Positions 1 through 9,171 of a DNA stretch of 64,000 nt are shown here, piece by piece. Each line of letters begins with the position of its first letter. The first letter of the stretch is position 1. Both the position numbers and the translations under genes were made by a program. The notes below the pieces were generated by a model. It was not told the DNA's origin and searched no databases. It saw only the letters and a list, made by a program, of their open reading frames with translations. The DNA comes from an uncultured Lentisphaeria bacterium (GTDB taxonomy: Bacteria; Verrucomicrobiota; Lentisphaeria; Oligosphaerales; Oligosphaeraceae). The DNA lies in contig CAKUJM010000003.1 in assembly GCA_934661755.1 (NCBI GenBank), positions 1 through 64,000 of the forward strand, in the 5' to 3' direction.

Positions 1-126
1 TTCCGTCCCCCTCCGTTCCGTCCCCCTCCGTTCCGTCCCCCTCCGTTCCGTCCCCCTCCGTTCCGTCCCCCTCCGTTACCCTCCGTTACCCTCCGTTACC
101 CTCCGTTACCCTCCGTTGTACTCCGT
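1..126. repeat. 15-bp then 10-bp tandem repeat (minisatellite)
   Basis: Five or so copies of a 15-bp unit (TTCCGTCCCCCTCCG) are followed by about four copies of a shortened 10-bp unit (TTACCCTCCG) and a decayed last unit. The array begins at the window edge, so its full length is unknown. No open frame with coding character runs through it. Confidence 0.9.
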
Positions 127-280
127 TTTGTAAAGTGTCTGCCAATCGCACACTTTTGGGGATTATGACATCGGCGAATGGCAATACCGCACGGGGAGGT
201 TAGCTTAACGATGGGTGGTCGGGCGGGGGAGCATGGCCCACCTATAAGGCTGACGCGCGCGCGAGGGAGGACGATTTTTG

Positions 281-366
281 GGGGTGGGCGGGGTGGACGG
301 GCTGGACGGGGTGGACAGATGGACGGGGTGGACAGATGGACGGGGTGGACGGGGTGGACGGGACAG
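281..366. repeat. TGGACGGGG-type short tandem repeat
   Basis: Imperfect iterations of a 9-bp GGACGGGGT unit, alternating with GGACAGAT variants, fill this stretch. Together with the array at the window start it makes 1-430 a repeat-rich, gene-free leader. A frame open across it encodes only Gly/Trp/Thr repeats and is not a gene. Confidence 0.8.
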
Positions 367-387
367 AGGATAATTTATCCCGTGTAT

Positions 388-416
388 TTGCTACGAAGTA
401 CTGCAACGAGTATATA
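388..416 (+). promoter_or_regulatory. sigma70-like promoter for the ROK-like gene
   Basis: A TTGCTA -35 box (388-393) is separated by 17 bp from a TATATA -10 box (411-416). It lies about 75 bp upstream of the chosen ROK-like start. It stands out as an AT-rich patch in GC-rich surroundings. Prediction by eye only. Confidence 0.5.
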
Positions 417-491
417 TTTCCAGCGTAGCGTGTGCATGACGTCACACTTGCATTTCACCTTGGTCCATTGCAGAGGAGTTTCGAGGCCATA

Positions 492-1946
492 ATGAATCAG
501 GAGTTCACCCTAGTTTCCCCGAAGATTGTCCCGGTTCTTGATCCGGATTTCAAGCCGGCGGTATTGTCCGACCGAGAATTTCTGCGTCAGGTGGACGAGT
601 CCGGGTATGGCGTTCCCTGCCTGATTGCGGTGGAGCGTGACCGTGGGCGGGTATCGCGCTTTGACACCCGGGTATTTGACATGCGCCATCCCAAGGCGGC
701 TGCCAATTTCTTCTATGTTGAACGGGTGGTAAAGTTCCTGTTGTGGCAATTTGGCGGCTGGAAGGTGACGATCCATGCGCCGGAGTGTCTGGTCCAGTAT
801 CTTCGCAGTTGCTATTGCACGACCGGATGCCGTGCTTTTGATGCACAATTCTGGGGCGACTACACCTATGAGAAGCCGATGACCTTCGTCTATGCCCCAA
901 CGCCATGTGATGTGCCCGAGGCGGATGCCGGCGCCGGGGCGGCGGTCAGCTTTGACTGGAAGGGCTGGCGCATTGGCTTTGATCTGGGCGCCAGTGACGA
1001 GAAGGTCGCAGTGGTCAAGGACGGCAAGCTGGCGATGAAGGCGGATGGCGAGCCGTTGTTGTCGGCGGAGTACGTCTGGGATCCCAAGCCGCAGACGGAC
1101 ATCTCCTACCATCACGATCGGATCAATTACATTCTCAAGGAAGCCGAGAAGGCGATCAAATCCATCGATCCATCCGCCCGGGTTGCCGGGATCGGCGGTT
1201 CCTCCGCCGGGGTGTTTGTGGATGGCCGTGCCCGCAATGTGTCGCTTTTCCGCGGCATTTCCCCGCGCGAGCGTTTTGAGCGTGAGGCGGCGCCGCTTTT
1301 CAAGCAGATCCAGAGCGAGTGGGGAGTTCCGCTTCGGCTTGAAAATGACGGCGATGTCACTGCGTTGGCGGGCGCGATTTCGCTCAATGACGGCGCGGTG
1401 TTGGGCGTGGCGATGGGGTCCAGCCTGGCCGCAGGCTATGTCGACGACGACAAGTCGATCAAGGGATGGATGAACGAGCTGGCCTTCGCACCAGTGGACT
1501 ACAACCCCGGCGCCGCCATGGACGAGTGGTCGCGTGACACCGGCGTCGGCGCCAACTACTTCTCGCAGCAGGCGGTCGGACGGCTGATTGACGCCGCCGG
1601 CATTGAGATGGACGACCTGCCGGCGGGTGCGCTTCCGGAGCGGCTCAAGCGGGTGCAGGCGCTCATGGCCCAGGGCGACGAGCGGGCGCGGCGGATTTAC
1701 GAGACCATCGGCGTCTACTTTGGCTACACCATTGCGCTGTATTGCAGCCACTACCCGGTGATTCGGCATCTTGAAGTGCTGGGGCGGGTGATGACCGGCG
1801 ATGGCGGAAGGATCATCCTCGACGAAGCGCGGAAAGTCCTCGAAGCCGAGTTCCCGGAATATGCCGGAATTGAATTCTACGAGCCATCGGAGAGGGAAAA
1901 GCGCCATGGCCAGGCGGCCGCGGCGGCCTTCCTTCCGGAGTGCTGA
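492..1946 (+). CDS. ROK-family (sugar kinase/repressor-like) protein
   Basis: A 484-residue protein with an actin-like/ROK nucleotide-binding fold in its C-terminal two thirds. The phosphate-1 motif is GFDLGASDEKVAVV. It is followed by an IGGSSAGVFVDG stretch and an ENDGDVTALAGA segment that corresponds to the ROK catalytic Asn-Asp region. The first ~150 residues are an extra domain, making it longer than the ~300-400 residues of typical ROK kinases. The ROK zinc motif (CxCGxxGC) is not visible, so sugar kinase activity is uncertain. No N-terminal winged helix is seen, so a repressor role is unlikely. Start at 492 is preferred over 432 because the family-like sequence begins there and a GAGG lies just upstream. 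Confidence 0.72.
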   Translation: MNQEFTLVSPKIVPVLDPDFKPAVLSDREFLRQVDESGYGVPCLIAVERDRGRVSRFDTRVFDMRHPKAAANFFYVERVVKFLLWQFGGWKVTIHAPECLVQYLRSCYCTTGCRAFDAQFWGDYTYEKPMTFVYAPTPCDVPEADAGAGAAVSFDWKGWRIGFDLGASDEKVAVVKDGKLAMKADGEPLLSAEYVWDPKPQTDISYHHDRINYILKEAEKAIKSIDPSARVAGIGGSSAGVFVDGRARNVSLFRGISPRERFEREAAPLFKQIQSEWGVPLRLENDGDVTALAGAISLNDGAVLGVAMGSSLAAGYVDDDKSIKGWMNELAFAPVDYNPGAAMDEWSRDTGVGANYFSQQAVGRLIDAAGIEMDDLPAGALPERLKRVQALMAQGDERARRIYETIGVYFGYTIALYCSHYPVIRHLEVLGRVMTGDGGRIILDEARKVLEAEFPEYAGIEFYEPSEREKRHGQAAAAAFLPEC

Positions 1947-2079
1947 TTAGCGCGATACCTTGAATGTCAGCGGCCTGCCAATACGGCGTGCTGGCTCAAA
2001 GAATCCTGCGAAGGCCCTGATGTTTTTGCGGGATGCCATCATGCCGTTGAAGGCCGCATCAGAATCTGGAGTTTTCATC

Positions 2080-2646
2080 ATGGCAGAAATCACAGAACAG
2101 CAACGAGACCAGTTCATCAAGCAATGCATCGACAGCGGCATGGCGCTTTCGGAAATCCAGAAGGAGCTAGCCGCCCAGTTCGACTTGCATCTCACCTACA
2201 TGGAATTGCGGCTGATTGCATCCGATATGGCGGTAAGCTGGGACAAGCAGGACGCCAAGGCGGAAGCCGCCAAGCCCAAGACGCCAGCCAAGCCGGCGGC
2301 GGCGAAGGCGCCGGGGGGTGCGGAAAATCCCTACGGCGATGCCGATGATGGCGGCGATGCCGAGCCGCCAATGGGCGATGACGGGATGTTTGACGATGAC
2401 GCGGCGGATGGCCAGGATGGCCAGGATGGGTCTGGCGGAAAAACGACGATCCAGATCAGCCAGATCGTGCGTCCCGGCACCTCGCTGTCCGGCACGGTGA
2501 AATTCGGTTCAGGCGCCAGCGGCGAGTGGTATGTCGACGGCATGGGGCGCTTGGGGTATGAGCCCGACGAGGGGAGTTCCAAGCCCACCGGACAGGACTT
2601 GCGCGAGTTCCAGGCGGAGCTGCGCAAGGCGCTGGGAGGGTATTGA
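2080..2646 (+). CDS. conserved hypothetical acidic protein
   Basis: A 188-residue soluble protein of unknown function. Residues 1-55 form an amphipathic helical region (MAEITEQQRDQFIKQCIDSG). A low-complexity Lys/Ala/Pro then Asp/Gly-rich linker follows. The C-terminus is a compact conserved-looking module with the pattern ISQIVRPGTSLSGTVKFGSG, then GEWYVDGMGRLG. From memory, similar C-terminal modules occur in other PVC bacteria; this was not checked. The start at 2080 has a GGAG 9 bp upstream. The stop abuts the next gene's region, so co-transcription with the downstream exonuclease is likely. Confidence 0.7.
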   Translation: MAEITEQQRDQFIKQCIDSGMALSEIQKELAAQFDLHLTYMELRLIASDMAVSWDKQDAKAEAAKPKTPAKPAAAKAPGGAENPYGDADDGGDAEPPMGDDGMFDDDAADGQDGQDGSGGKTTIQISQIVRPGTSLSGTVKFGSGASGEWYVDGMGRLGYEPDEGSSKPTGQDLREFQAELRKALGGY

Positions 2647-2678
2647 TCCCCTGCACCCGGCTTTATGGCCTTCCCGCC

Positions 2679-3266
2679 ATGCGTGTGACAGACTGCGAAC
2701 TTGTCGCCATAGATTTTGAATGCACCGGCAGCGTCGATGCGGAGCATCCCAATCTGCCTTGGCAAATCGGGATGGTGGTGATTTGCGGCGGGCGAGTGGA
2801 CATGTCCCGGACTTTCCAGTCGTTGCTGCGGGTGCCTGCCGGCCATCCATTCAATCCCTATGCTCCGGGGCGGTGGGCGCAGCAGCGCGAGCTGCTGGCC
2901 GAAGCGCCGTCGATGCACGAGTTATGGCCGCAGATTCGCGCCATGCTGGCGGGGCGGGCGCTGGTGGCGCACCACGCTCCGACTGAGCGTGGGCTGCTCC
3001 GGCAGTTGTTTCCGATGCAGCAATTCGGGGCATGGATTGACACCCTGGCAATTGCCCGCCGGGCCTATCCGCACCGTCCGGAGTACAAGCTGGAGAGCCT
3101 GATTCCGGATCTGGGGCTATACGATGTTGTCCGGGAACGCTGCTCCGGCGGTGCGCCGCATGATGCCTTCTATGACGCCGTGGCTTGTGCGACACTGCTG
3201 GAGCGGGTCCTGCAGGCGCCAGGCTGGAACGAGTCCAGTGTAGAAAACCTGTCACGGATAAATTGA
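2679..3266 (+). CDS. DEDDh-type 3'-5' exonuclease (DnaQ/RNase T-like)
   Basis: A 195-residue protein with the three exonuclease motifs: ExoI AIDFECTG near the N-terminus (Asp and Glu metal ligands), a central region around ALVAHHAPTE and WIDTLAIARR, and ExoIII HDAFYDAVAC near the C-terminus, where the His-x4-Asp spacing marks the DEDDh class. It probably removes nucleotides from 3' ends of DNA or RNA. It is a stand-alone exonuclease, not a polymerase III subunit with extra domains. The ATG at 2679 fits the family start; an upstream TTG overlapping the preceding stop is less likely. Confidence 0.8.
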   Translation: MRVTDCELVAIDFECTGSVDAEHPNLPWQIGMVVICGGRVDMSRTFQSLLRVPAGHPFNPYAPGRWAQQRELLAEAPSMHELWPQIRAMLAGRALVAHHAPTERGLLRQLFPMQQFGAWIDTLAIARRAYPHRPEYKLESLIPDLGLYDVVRERCSGGAPHDAFYDAVACATLLERVLQAPGWNESSVENLSRIN

Positions 3267-3316
3267 CTGCCGCGGCGTCCGCTTTCCATCAGATTAAGCA
3301 TATAGACTGGCAATCC

Positions 3317-4696
3317 ATGGATTTCACTGTCCGTCAGTTGTTTCCGCAATCACCGGCCCGGATCTTCCTGGTCGGGATTGGCGGCATTGGCATGAGCGCC
3401 TTGGCGCAATATCTGCGTCATTGCGGCTACATGGTCGCCGGCAGCGACCGCGCATTGGGCAATCCGGCGACTGAAATGCTCTTTCGGCGGCTCGAACGTC
3501 AGGGGATCCGGCTTTTTCCGCAGGACGGCAGCGGGGTTGCGGCCTTCAATCCCCAGGCATTGGTGGTATCCACGGCAATTGAGGATGGCAATCCGGATCT
3601 GGCCGCCTTCGAGGGGCCGGTGTTCCATCGTGCCGCCGCCCTTTCGGAGATGTGCCGGCGCCAGCGCCCTGCCCGGCTGCTGGCCATTGCCGGATCCTGC
3701 GGCAAGACCTCGGTGACCTCGTGGATCGCCAGCACCCTGAAGGCGCTGGGGGTGCCGATGACGATGGTCGGCGGCGGATATGCGGTGGAGTTCCGTGACG
3801 AGTGCCATCCCGGAAATTTTCATTCCGATGCGTCGCCGCAATTCATTGTTGCGGAAATCGATGAAAGCGACCGGACCATTGATGAATTTGCCCCGGACTA
3901 CGGACTGGTGCTCAATATTGGCGACGACCATTATGGCCGGCTGGAGTTGGCGGAGGAATTCAACAAGTTCCTCTCGCGCTGTTCAGTGGATGCGCTTGCC
4001 CCGCAGGAATTGCGCGGATGTCTCCGGGCACGGCGATACTACGACGACGCCCCAGGCGGCTATTGCACCACCCGCGATGGCATCCGCTTCCTGCTGCACG
4101 GACAGGAAATCGCCTGCGGCCAGTGCGGGCGGTATTCGGCTGCCAATGGCGCGGCGGTGTTCGAGCTATTGCGCTGTGTCTTGCCGGAGACGCAATATGC
4201 GGACTTTCGGATTGCGGCGGCAATGGGCGCATTCGGCGGCGTCTGCCAGCGATTCCAGGTCGTCAGCACCGCCGCATCGCCAATGACGGTAATCAACGAC
4301 TACGCCCACAACCCGGAGAAGATCGCCGCGGCAATATCCGCCGCCCATGAGCGCTTCCGCGAGCCCTTGTGCGTCATCTTCCAGCCTCACGGATTCAGGC
4401 CGCTGGATTTCATGCGCGAATCCCTCAAGGCAAAATTGCGGGAGACGCTGCGTGATGACGACTTGTTTTTATTTCTTCCAGTCTATTATGCCGGCGGGAC
4501 CGCGCAATTTTCCCCCACCTCGGAGGCGGTCGCCGATGAATACGCTTCATGCGGATTGCCGGTGAAATACCTTCCCGGCCGCGCCGACGTCGACCGGATC
4601 ATCCCGGCCGCGCCGTCATCGCCACGGGTCATCCTGGTGCTGGGAGCCCGTGACCCGTCGCTGTACGACTGGAGCTGCGCCCTGGCCCGGAGTTGA
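3317..4696 (+). CDS. MurC/Mpl-like Mur ligase
   Basis: A 459-residue Mur ligase. It has an N-terminal Rossmann motif (FLVGIGGIGMSALAQYL) typical of UDP-MurNAc-binding MurC/Mpl. The ATP P-loop is IAGSCGKTSVTSW, where most MurC proteins have GTHGKT. The C-terminal domain has NDYAHNPEKI and FQPHGFRP, matching the DYGHHP and FQPH signatures. It should join an amino acid or peptide to UDP-N-acetylmuramate in the cytoplasm. It sits outside any division/cell-wall cluster and the P-loop is divergent, so it may be a peptide-recycling (Mpl-type) enzyme or a second MurC. The reading frame is open further upstream to 3185, but homology starts at 3317. Confidence 0.75.
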   Translation: MDFTVRQLFPQSPARIFLVGIGGIGMSALAQYLRHCGYMVAGSDRALGNPATEMLFRRLERQGIRLFPQDGSGVAAFNPQALVVSTAIEDGNPDLAAFEGPVFHRAAALSEMCRRQRPARLLAIAGSCGKTSVTSWIASTLKALGVPMTMVGGGYAVEFRDECHPGNFHSDASPQFIVAEIDESDRTIDEFAPDYGLVLNIGDDHYGRLELAEEFNKFLSRCSVDALAPQELRGCLRARRYYDDAPGGYCTTRDGIRFLLHGQEIACGQCGRYSAANGAAVFELLRCVLPETQYADFRIAAAMGAFGGVCQRFQVVSTAASPMTVINDYAHNPEKIAAAISAAHERFREPLCVIFQPHGFRPLDFMRESLKAKLRETLRDDDLFLFLPVYYAGGTAQFSPTSEAVADEYASCGLPVKYLPGRADVDRIIPAAPSSPRVILVLGARDPSLYDWSCALARS

Positions 4697-4700
4697 TGGG

Positions 4701-4730
4701 GACGGCGGGGAATGCGAGGCTTTCCCCGTC
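4701..4730. terminator. hairpin between convergent genes
   Basis: A GC-rich inverted repeat (GGGGAA...TTCCCC with flanking GAC/GTC) lies directly after the Mur ligase stop and ahead of the convergent ATPase stop. No T-run follows, so this is a candidate bidirectional terminator only. A CCCGTCATTTGCC duplication follows at 4725-4752. Confidence 0.4.
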
Positions 4731-4753
4731 ATTTGCCCCCCCGTCATTTGCCA

Positions 4754-7363
4754 TTACTTGCCCTTCGTCGCCAGGCGTCGGATGAAATCCAACGGCAGCA
4801 CCATGATTGCCAGGACGATGCATATCATCCACGATTTCACGTCAAGCGGCGTGACCTGGAGCATCTTCCCGCCAAAGGTGATGAAGAGGAACTGCAACAG
4901 CAGGATGAGCCCCATGATCCACAGGAAGGTCGGGTTTCTCCCCAGGTTGTTGAATGGATTCAGATGCGTGGTGCGGGCATTGAAGCCATTGAAGGTGATC
5001 GCCATCATGAAGGTGGCGAACATCGCGGATTTCAGATATGTCATGTCATGGTTGCCGAACAGCGACCGCACCGGCGGATAGAAGATGATTGCCAGGCACG
5101 CCGCAGTGATGTAGCCGGCGGCTGTCAGCACCTGCACCATCATCCTGCCGCTGATGATCGGCGCCGAGCGCGGCACCGGCTTTTCATCCATGTATTCCGG
5201 CAATGGCGGTTCACTGCCGAAGGCGATTGCCACCAGGCTGTCCATGGCCAGATTGATCAGCAGCAACTGAATGACCGTGAGCACGATCGTCTCGCCGAAA
5301 AGCGGCCCCAGGAAGCAGGTCATCACCGCGGCCACATTCACCGTGAGCTGGAAGACCAGGAACTTCCGGATGCTCTTGAACATGGTGCGGCCATAGAGGA
5401 TGGCCTTGCGAATCGAGGAGAAATTGTCATCGAGGATGGTGATGTCGCCGGCGGATTTGGCCACTTCAGTGCCGCTGCCCATGGCAAAGCCGACATCGGC
5501 CTTTTTGAGTGCGGGGGAGTCATTGACGCCATCGCCGGTCATGCCGACCACCAGATTGAGCTCCTGCGCCAGCCGGACCAGCCGGCTCTTGTCCGTCGGC
5601 AACGCCCGGGCAATCACCCGCAGGTGCGGGATGATCGCCTTGAGCTCGTCATCGGTTTTTTCCGCCAGCTCCGCAGAGGTCATGGCGATGTCATCCGGCG
5701 CGCAGAGCAATCCGGCGTCGCGGGCGATTGCCACTGCGGTCTCCTTGCGGTCGCCGGTGATCATGACCACCTGGATGCCGGCATGGCGCACATCGGTGAT
5801 GGCGGCAATGGCCTCCTTGCGGACATTGTCGCGGATGCACAGCAGGCAGACCAGCGTCAATTCGCCGCCGACGGCGTCATCCGCATTGCCGTCGCAACAG
5901 GCCACTGCCAGCAGCCGCATGGACCGTGCCGCCTGTTCATCCATGTATCCGGTTATCGGCGTCCTGTCCGTCAGCGGCCGCAGCTGCCCTGCCCCGTCGA
6001 CATAGCTGGTGCATCTTGCCAGCAGCCGTTCCGGCGCGCCCTTGATATAGGTGCGTTCAATGCCGTCATGGCTGATTGTGACGCTGGAGAACTTCCTTGC
6101 TGAGTCGAAGGCGTTGAATGCGCGCACTTCGTTCTTGTCCATTTTGGGATCGCAGCCATTGCCGACATAGAATGCCATCAGCGCGCGGTCGGTGCTATTG
6201 CCGCCGATGATATGTCCGCCGTTGCTGGAGGCGCTGTTATTGAGTCCGATGCCGATGGCGATCTCCCGGGCCAGTGGCGCGGGCGTCTCCTTCATCGTGG
6301 TGAACTTATGCAGGTCACCGGTGAGCAATTCGACCACGGACAGCCGTCCCTCGGTGATGGTTCCGGTCTTGTCGCTGAACAGCAGGCTCAGGCTTCCGGC
6401 GGTCTCCAGGCCGTTGATTTTGCGCACCAGGACATTGTCCTTGGCCATTTTCAGGCTTTGCAGCGACAGCAGGATGGAGGTAAGCATCGGCAGCCCCTCC
6501 GGCACTGCGCAGACGATGATGGTGACCGCCACCGTGATGGCGTCCACCGACAATTTCAGCCAGCCATAGGCATCCGCCGGATAGTTGCCGCTGAAGACGG
6601 TGCGCAGCAGGATGCCGGCGATGATGGCGCCGGCGCCGACATATCCGAACAGCGAAATCTGCCTGGCCAGCTTTGCCAGCTTGACTTGCAGCGGCGTCGC
6701 CCGGGGGGTCTCCTGGACCTCAAGCGCCAGCTCTCCGAAGAGGGTGCGGTCGCCGACCACCTTGACTTGCATGTACGCCTCGCCGCCGCAGACCACCGTG
6801 CCGCGATAGGCGTAATGGCGGTTGAGCAGGTCACGGGGGTTGTATCCGGCTTCTTCGCCGGATTCCACCGGGCATTTGGCCGCCTCTTCGGTTTCGCCAT
6901 TCAGCGCCGCCTGGTCGACCTTGATGTTTCCATCGACGATTTCGCCATCGGCGGCGATCTTGTCCCCGGATTGCAGGAAGACGATGTCCCCGACCACGAT
7001 TTCACTGATATGGACCTCTGTCAGACGGCCGTCCCGGACGACCTTGGCCATTTCCTTGGCCTCCTCTTCCGCCTTCAGGGCCGAGGCCTTGTTCTGCTGG
7101 TTGTGTTCGCTGATGGCCGAGACGCCATTGGCGATGGCGATGGCGATGAAGATCGCCGCCGGCTCGAACCATTCGGTCTTGTCGAGCAGAAACAGCACCA
7201 GCTGAATCAGCAAAGCCGCCAGCAGGATCATGATCATCGGATCGCGGAAGCCGCGGAGGATGCGTCTCCACAGCGGTTCCGGCGGCAGCTGGGTCAGGAC
7301 ATTGGCGCCATTGGCACGGCGGCTGGCATCAACCGCCGCCGCAGATAATCCATTGAATTCCAT
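4754..7363 (-). CDS. P-type Ca2+-translocating ATPase (PMCA/SERCA type)
   Basis: An 869-residue membrane cation pump. The N-terminal cation-ATPase domain is followed by paired TM helices (about residues 43-60 and 67-84). The actuator motif is NGETEE, the M4 ion site is CAVPEGLP (286-292), and the phosphorylated aspartate is D331 in SDKTGTITEG. The hinge motif is TGDGVNDSPALKKADVGFAMG. Six C-terminal TM segments form the cation-ATPase C domain. PEGLP in M4 and the overall length point to calcium export from the cytoplasm. It is the last gene of the minus-strand series, 42 bp downstream of the Gfo/Idh gene. Antisense frames across it are shadows. Confidence 0.9.
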   Translation of the reverse strand: MEFNGLSAAAVDASRRANGANVLTQLPPEPLWRRILRGFRDPMIMILLAALLIQLVLFLLDKTEWFEPAAIFIAIAIANGVSAISEHNQQNKASALKAEEEAKEMAKVVRDGRLTEVHISEIVVGDIVFLQSGDKIAADGEIVDGNIKVDQAALNGETEEAAKCPVESGEEAGYNPRDLLNRHYAYRGTVVCGGEAYMQVKVVGDRTLFGELALEVQETPRATPLQVKLAKLARQISLFGYVGAGAIIAGILLRTVFSGNYPADAYGWLKLSVDAITVAVTIIVCAVPEGLPMLTSILLSLQSLKMAKDNVLVRKINGLETAGSLSLLFSDKTGTITEGRLSVVELLTGDLHKFTTMKETPAPLAREIAIGIGLNNSASSNGGHIIGGNSTDRALMAFYVGNGCDPKMDKNEVRAFNAFDSARKFSSVTISHDGIERTYIKGAPERLLARCTSYVDGAGQLRPLTDRTPITGYMDEQAARSMRLLAVACCDGNADDAVGGELTLVCLLCIRDNVRKEAIAAITDVRHAGIQVVMITGDRKETAVAIARDAGLLCAPDDIAMTSAELAEKTDDELKAIIPHLRVIARALPTDKSRLVRLAQELNLVVGMTGDGVNDSPALKKADVGFAMGSGTEVAKSAGDITILDDNFSSIRKAILYGRTMFKSIRKFLVFQLTVNVAAVMTCFLGPLFGETIVLTVIQLLLINLAMDSLVAIAFGSEPPLPEYMDEKPVPRSAPIISGRMMVQVLTAAGYITAACLAIIFYPPVRSLFGNHDMTYLKSAMFATFMMAITFNGFNARTTHLNPFNNLGRNPTFLWIMGLILLLQFLFITFGGKMLQVTPLDVKSWMICIVLAIMVLPLDFIRRLATKGK

Positions 7364-7405
7364 TTTTTATTTGCCGGGTCGGCATCCGTCCGGCCATCCC
7401 GTCCA

Positions 7406-8518
7406 TTATCTGGTGAGTGGCAGTGACTGACGCACCATCTGCATGATCTTCTGCAAATGCAGTCCGTCGTGCAGATCCGGGTGCACGGCAGTTCCCGTAT
7501 GCACGCCATTCATGAAATTATACAGGCATTGGACATGTCCGCGCAGCCATCCCGGCAGGGACTTCGCCGTCGGAAATCCGGCGGGCTTCGGGTAGCGCTG
7601 TCCGCAGTTGATGGTCAGCCATCCCCGCGATCCGCCATAGGTCCCTTCCGGGACGGCCTGGTCAAAGAACTCCAGCTGGCTGATATTCATGGGCCGGATG
7701 CGCAAGGCGCCCCTGGTGCCGTAGATTTCCACGGACATCTCGTCCTCGCAGCCGGTGGCGATCTTCGATGCGCTTATGGTGCCGCAGGCGCCGTTGGGCA
7801 GTGTCACCAGGCACACCATCGAGTCCTCGGCATCGATGGCAAGCATCTCTGACGGCGCGCCCTTCCTGGGGCGGCGGCCATAGGCGCGGTGGGTCCGCGC
7901 CTGGATGGATGCGAATGGCCCGGTGAGCTGCTCCACCAGATCCAGCACATGGCTGCCCAGGTCGGCGATCACCCCGGCGGCGATCTTCCATCCGCCAGGC
8001 GCATTGGGGTCCACCGATCCGGAGTGCAGGAACGATGCCTGGAATTGCAGGATTTCGCCGATTCGCCCCTCCTGCACCAGTTCGATCGCCCGCAGGACAT
8101 TCGGGAAAAAGCGATAGATCAGCGTCATCTGGGATACGGCGCGGTAGTGAGCCAACGCCGCCTGGAAGCTGTCAATCTGCGACTCGTCATTGCCCAGCAA
8201 CGGCTTTTCGCAGTAGATGGGCAGCTGGCGCTCCATGGCTGGAATCAATGCCGGAAGATGGTCGTCATTGGGCGTGCAGATGTCGATTACGTCGATATCC
8301 GGATCGTTCACCACGTCAAGCCAGTCAGTGGTGCCGACCACGCCGTCGCCAAGTTGCCGTTCCGCGGCGCGGGCGCTTTCCGGATGGGCGGTGGCGACCT
8401 TTGCGATTTTGCACCGGAATGGTAGCGGATCAAAGTACAACGGCAGATTGCGGTGGGCGAAGGCATGGACCTTGCCGATGAAGCCGAAGCCCAGCAATCC
8501 GACACGGTAGGTTTTCAT
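7406..8518 (-). CDS. Gfo/Idh/MocA-family NAD(P)-dependent oxidoreductase
   Basis: A 370-residue protein with an N-terminal Rossmann fold (VGLLGFGFIGKVHAFAH), the DVIDICTPNDDH strand, and the conserved YCEKPLLGN motif carrying the catalytic-region lysine. The C-terminal half is the GFO/IDH/MocA substrate-binding domain (GGWKIAAGVIADLGSHVLDL). These enzymes oxidise or reduce sugars and cyclitols; the substrate cannot be told from sequence. Its ATG overlaps the metallophosphoesterase stop by 4 bp, so the two are translationally coupled. Confidence 0.9.
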   Translation of the reverse strand: MKTYRVGLLGFGFIGKVHAFAHRNLPLYFDPLPFRCKIAKVATAHPESARAAERQLGDGVVGTTDWLDVVNDPDIDVIDICTPNDDHLPALIPAMERQLPIYCEKPLLGNDESQIDSFQAALAHYRAVSQMTLIYRFFPNVLRAIELVQEGRIGEILQFQASFLHSGSVDPNAPGGWKIAAGVIADLGSHVLDLVEQLTGPFASIQARTHRAYGRRPRKGAPSEMLAIDAEDSMVCLVTLPNGACGTISASKIATGCEDEMSVEIYGTRGALRIRPMNISQLEFFDQAVPEGTYGGSRGWLTINCGQRYPKPAGFPTAKSLPGWLRGHVQCLYNFMNGVHTGTAVHPDLHDGLHLQKIMQMVRQSLPLTR

Positions 8519-9168
8519 AGGTCCTCCACTGTCCGCAGCGCGGCCTGGACGACCTTGCCGTCTGCAAAGTCAATGTCTGCAAATGCGCCATTGTCGCCGA
8601 ATGGCCCGGGATTGACCACCGTCACGCCTTCAGCGAAGCGGTAGATGCCTTTGGCTTCGTGGATATGTCCGCACAGATGCAACGCCGGGTGGGTCCGCCG
8701 CAGGAATTCCGCGATGGCATGGCTGCCGACGCCGACGCCGTTGGGCAGTGCGTCCGCGCCGCTTTCGAAAGCCGGCGCGTGGGTCGTCAGGACATTGATT
8801 TCACCGGCGGGGATGGCCTCCAGTTGCGGCGTCATCTGCTCGTCGCTCCATTCAAATGGCGTATGGAAGGGCGAGGCATTGCCGCCGCCGCATCCGCGAA
8901 TGCGCGCCTCGCCGCGCACCGTGGTATGCGAGAGGTTCAGGCAATGGCCGGTTTCCGCCAACACCGCATCGGCGTCGGGGCAGTCCATGTTGCCGCCGAC
9001 AGCCACAAAATCGGGGAAAGACGACTCGACCAGCTTTACGGCCGCCAGCAGTTCCACACGGGTGCCAAGCTGGGTGAAGTCTCCGCCGACCACCAGCAGA
9101 TCCGCCGATGGAAGCCGGCCGATCGCCCCGAAGCGGTTGTGCAAATCGGAGATGAAGAGGATGCGCAT
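8515..9168 (-). CDS. calcineurin-like metallophosphoesterase
   Basis: A 217-residue cytoplasmic phosphoesterase with the full metal-binding set: ISDLHNR (D-x-H), VVGGDFT (GD), GGNMDCPD (GNxD), TTHAPAF (His) and LCGHIHEAKG (GHxH). It could act on a sugar phosphate or nucleotide; the substrate is unknown. It lies 3 bp downstream of the NahK-like kinase gene and overlaps the oxidoreductase gene by 4 bp, which puts it in the sugar-phosphate operon. Confidence 0.87.
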   Translation of the reverse strand: MRILFISDLHNRFGAIGRLPSADLLVVGGDFTQLGTRVELLAAVKLVESSFPDFVAVGGNMDCPDADAVLAETGHCLNLSHTTVRGEARIRGCGGGNASPFHTPFEWSDEQMTPQLEAIPAGEINVLTTHAPAFESGADALPNGVGVGSHAIAEFLRRTHPALHLCGHIHEAKGIYRFAEGVTVVNPGPFGDNGAFADIDFADGKVVQAALRTVEDL

Positions 9169-9171
9169 AAT

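Noticed and set aside
178..492. 104-codon frame before the ROK-like gene
   Set aside because: It translates the minisatellite and a promoter region and has no coding signature.
4712..7348. Long plus-strand frames opposite the P-type ATPase
   Set aside because: His/Gln/Asp-rich translations typical of antisense frames in GC-rich genes; all ATPase motifs lie on the minus strand.
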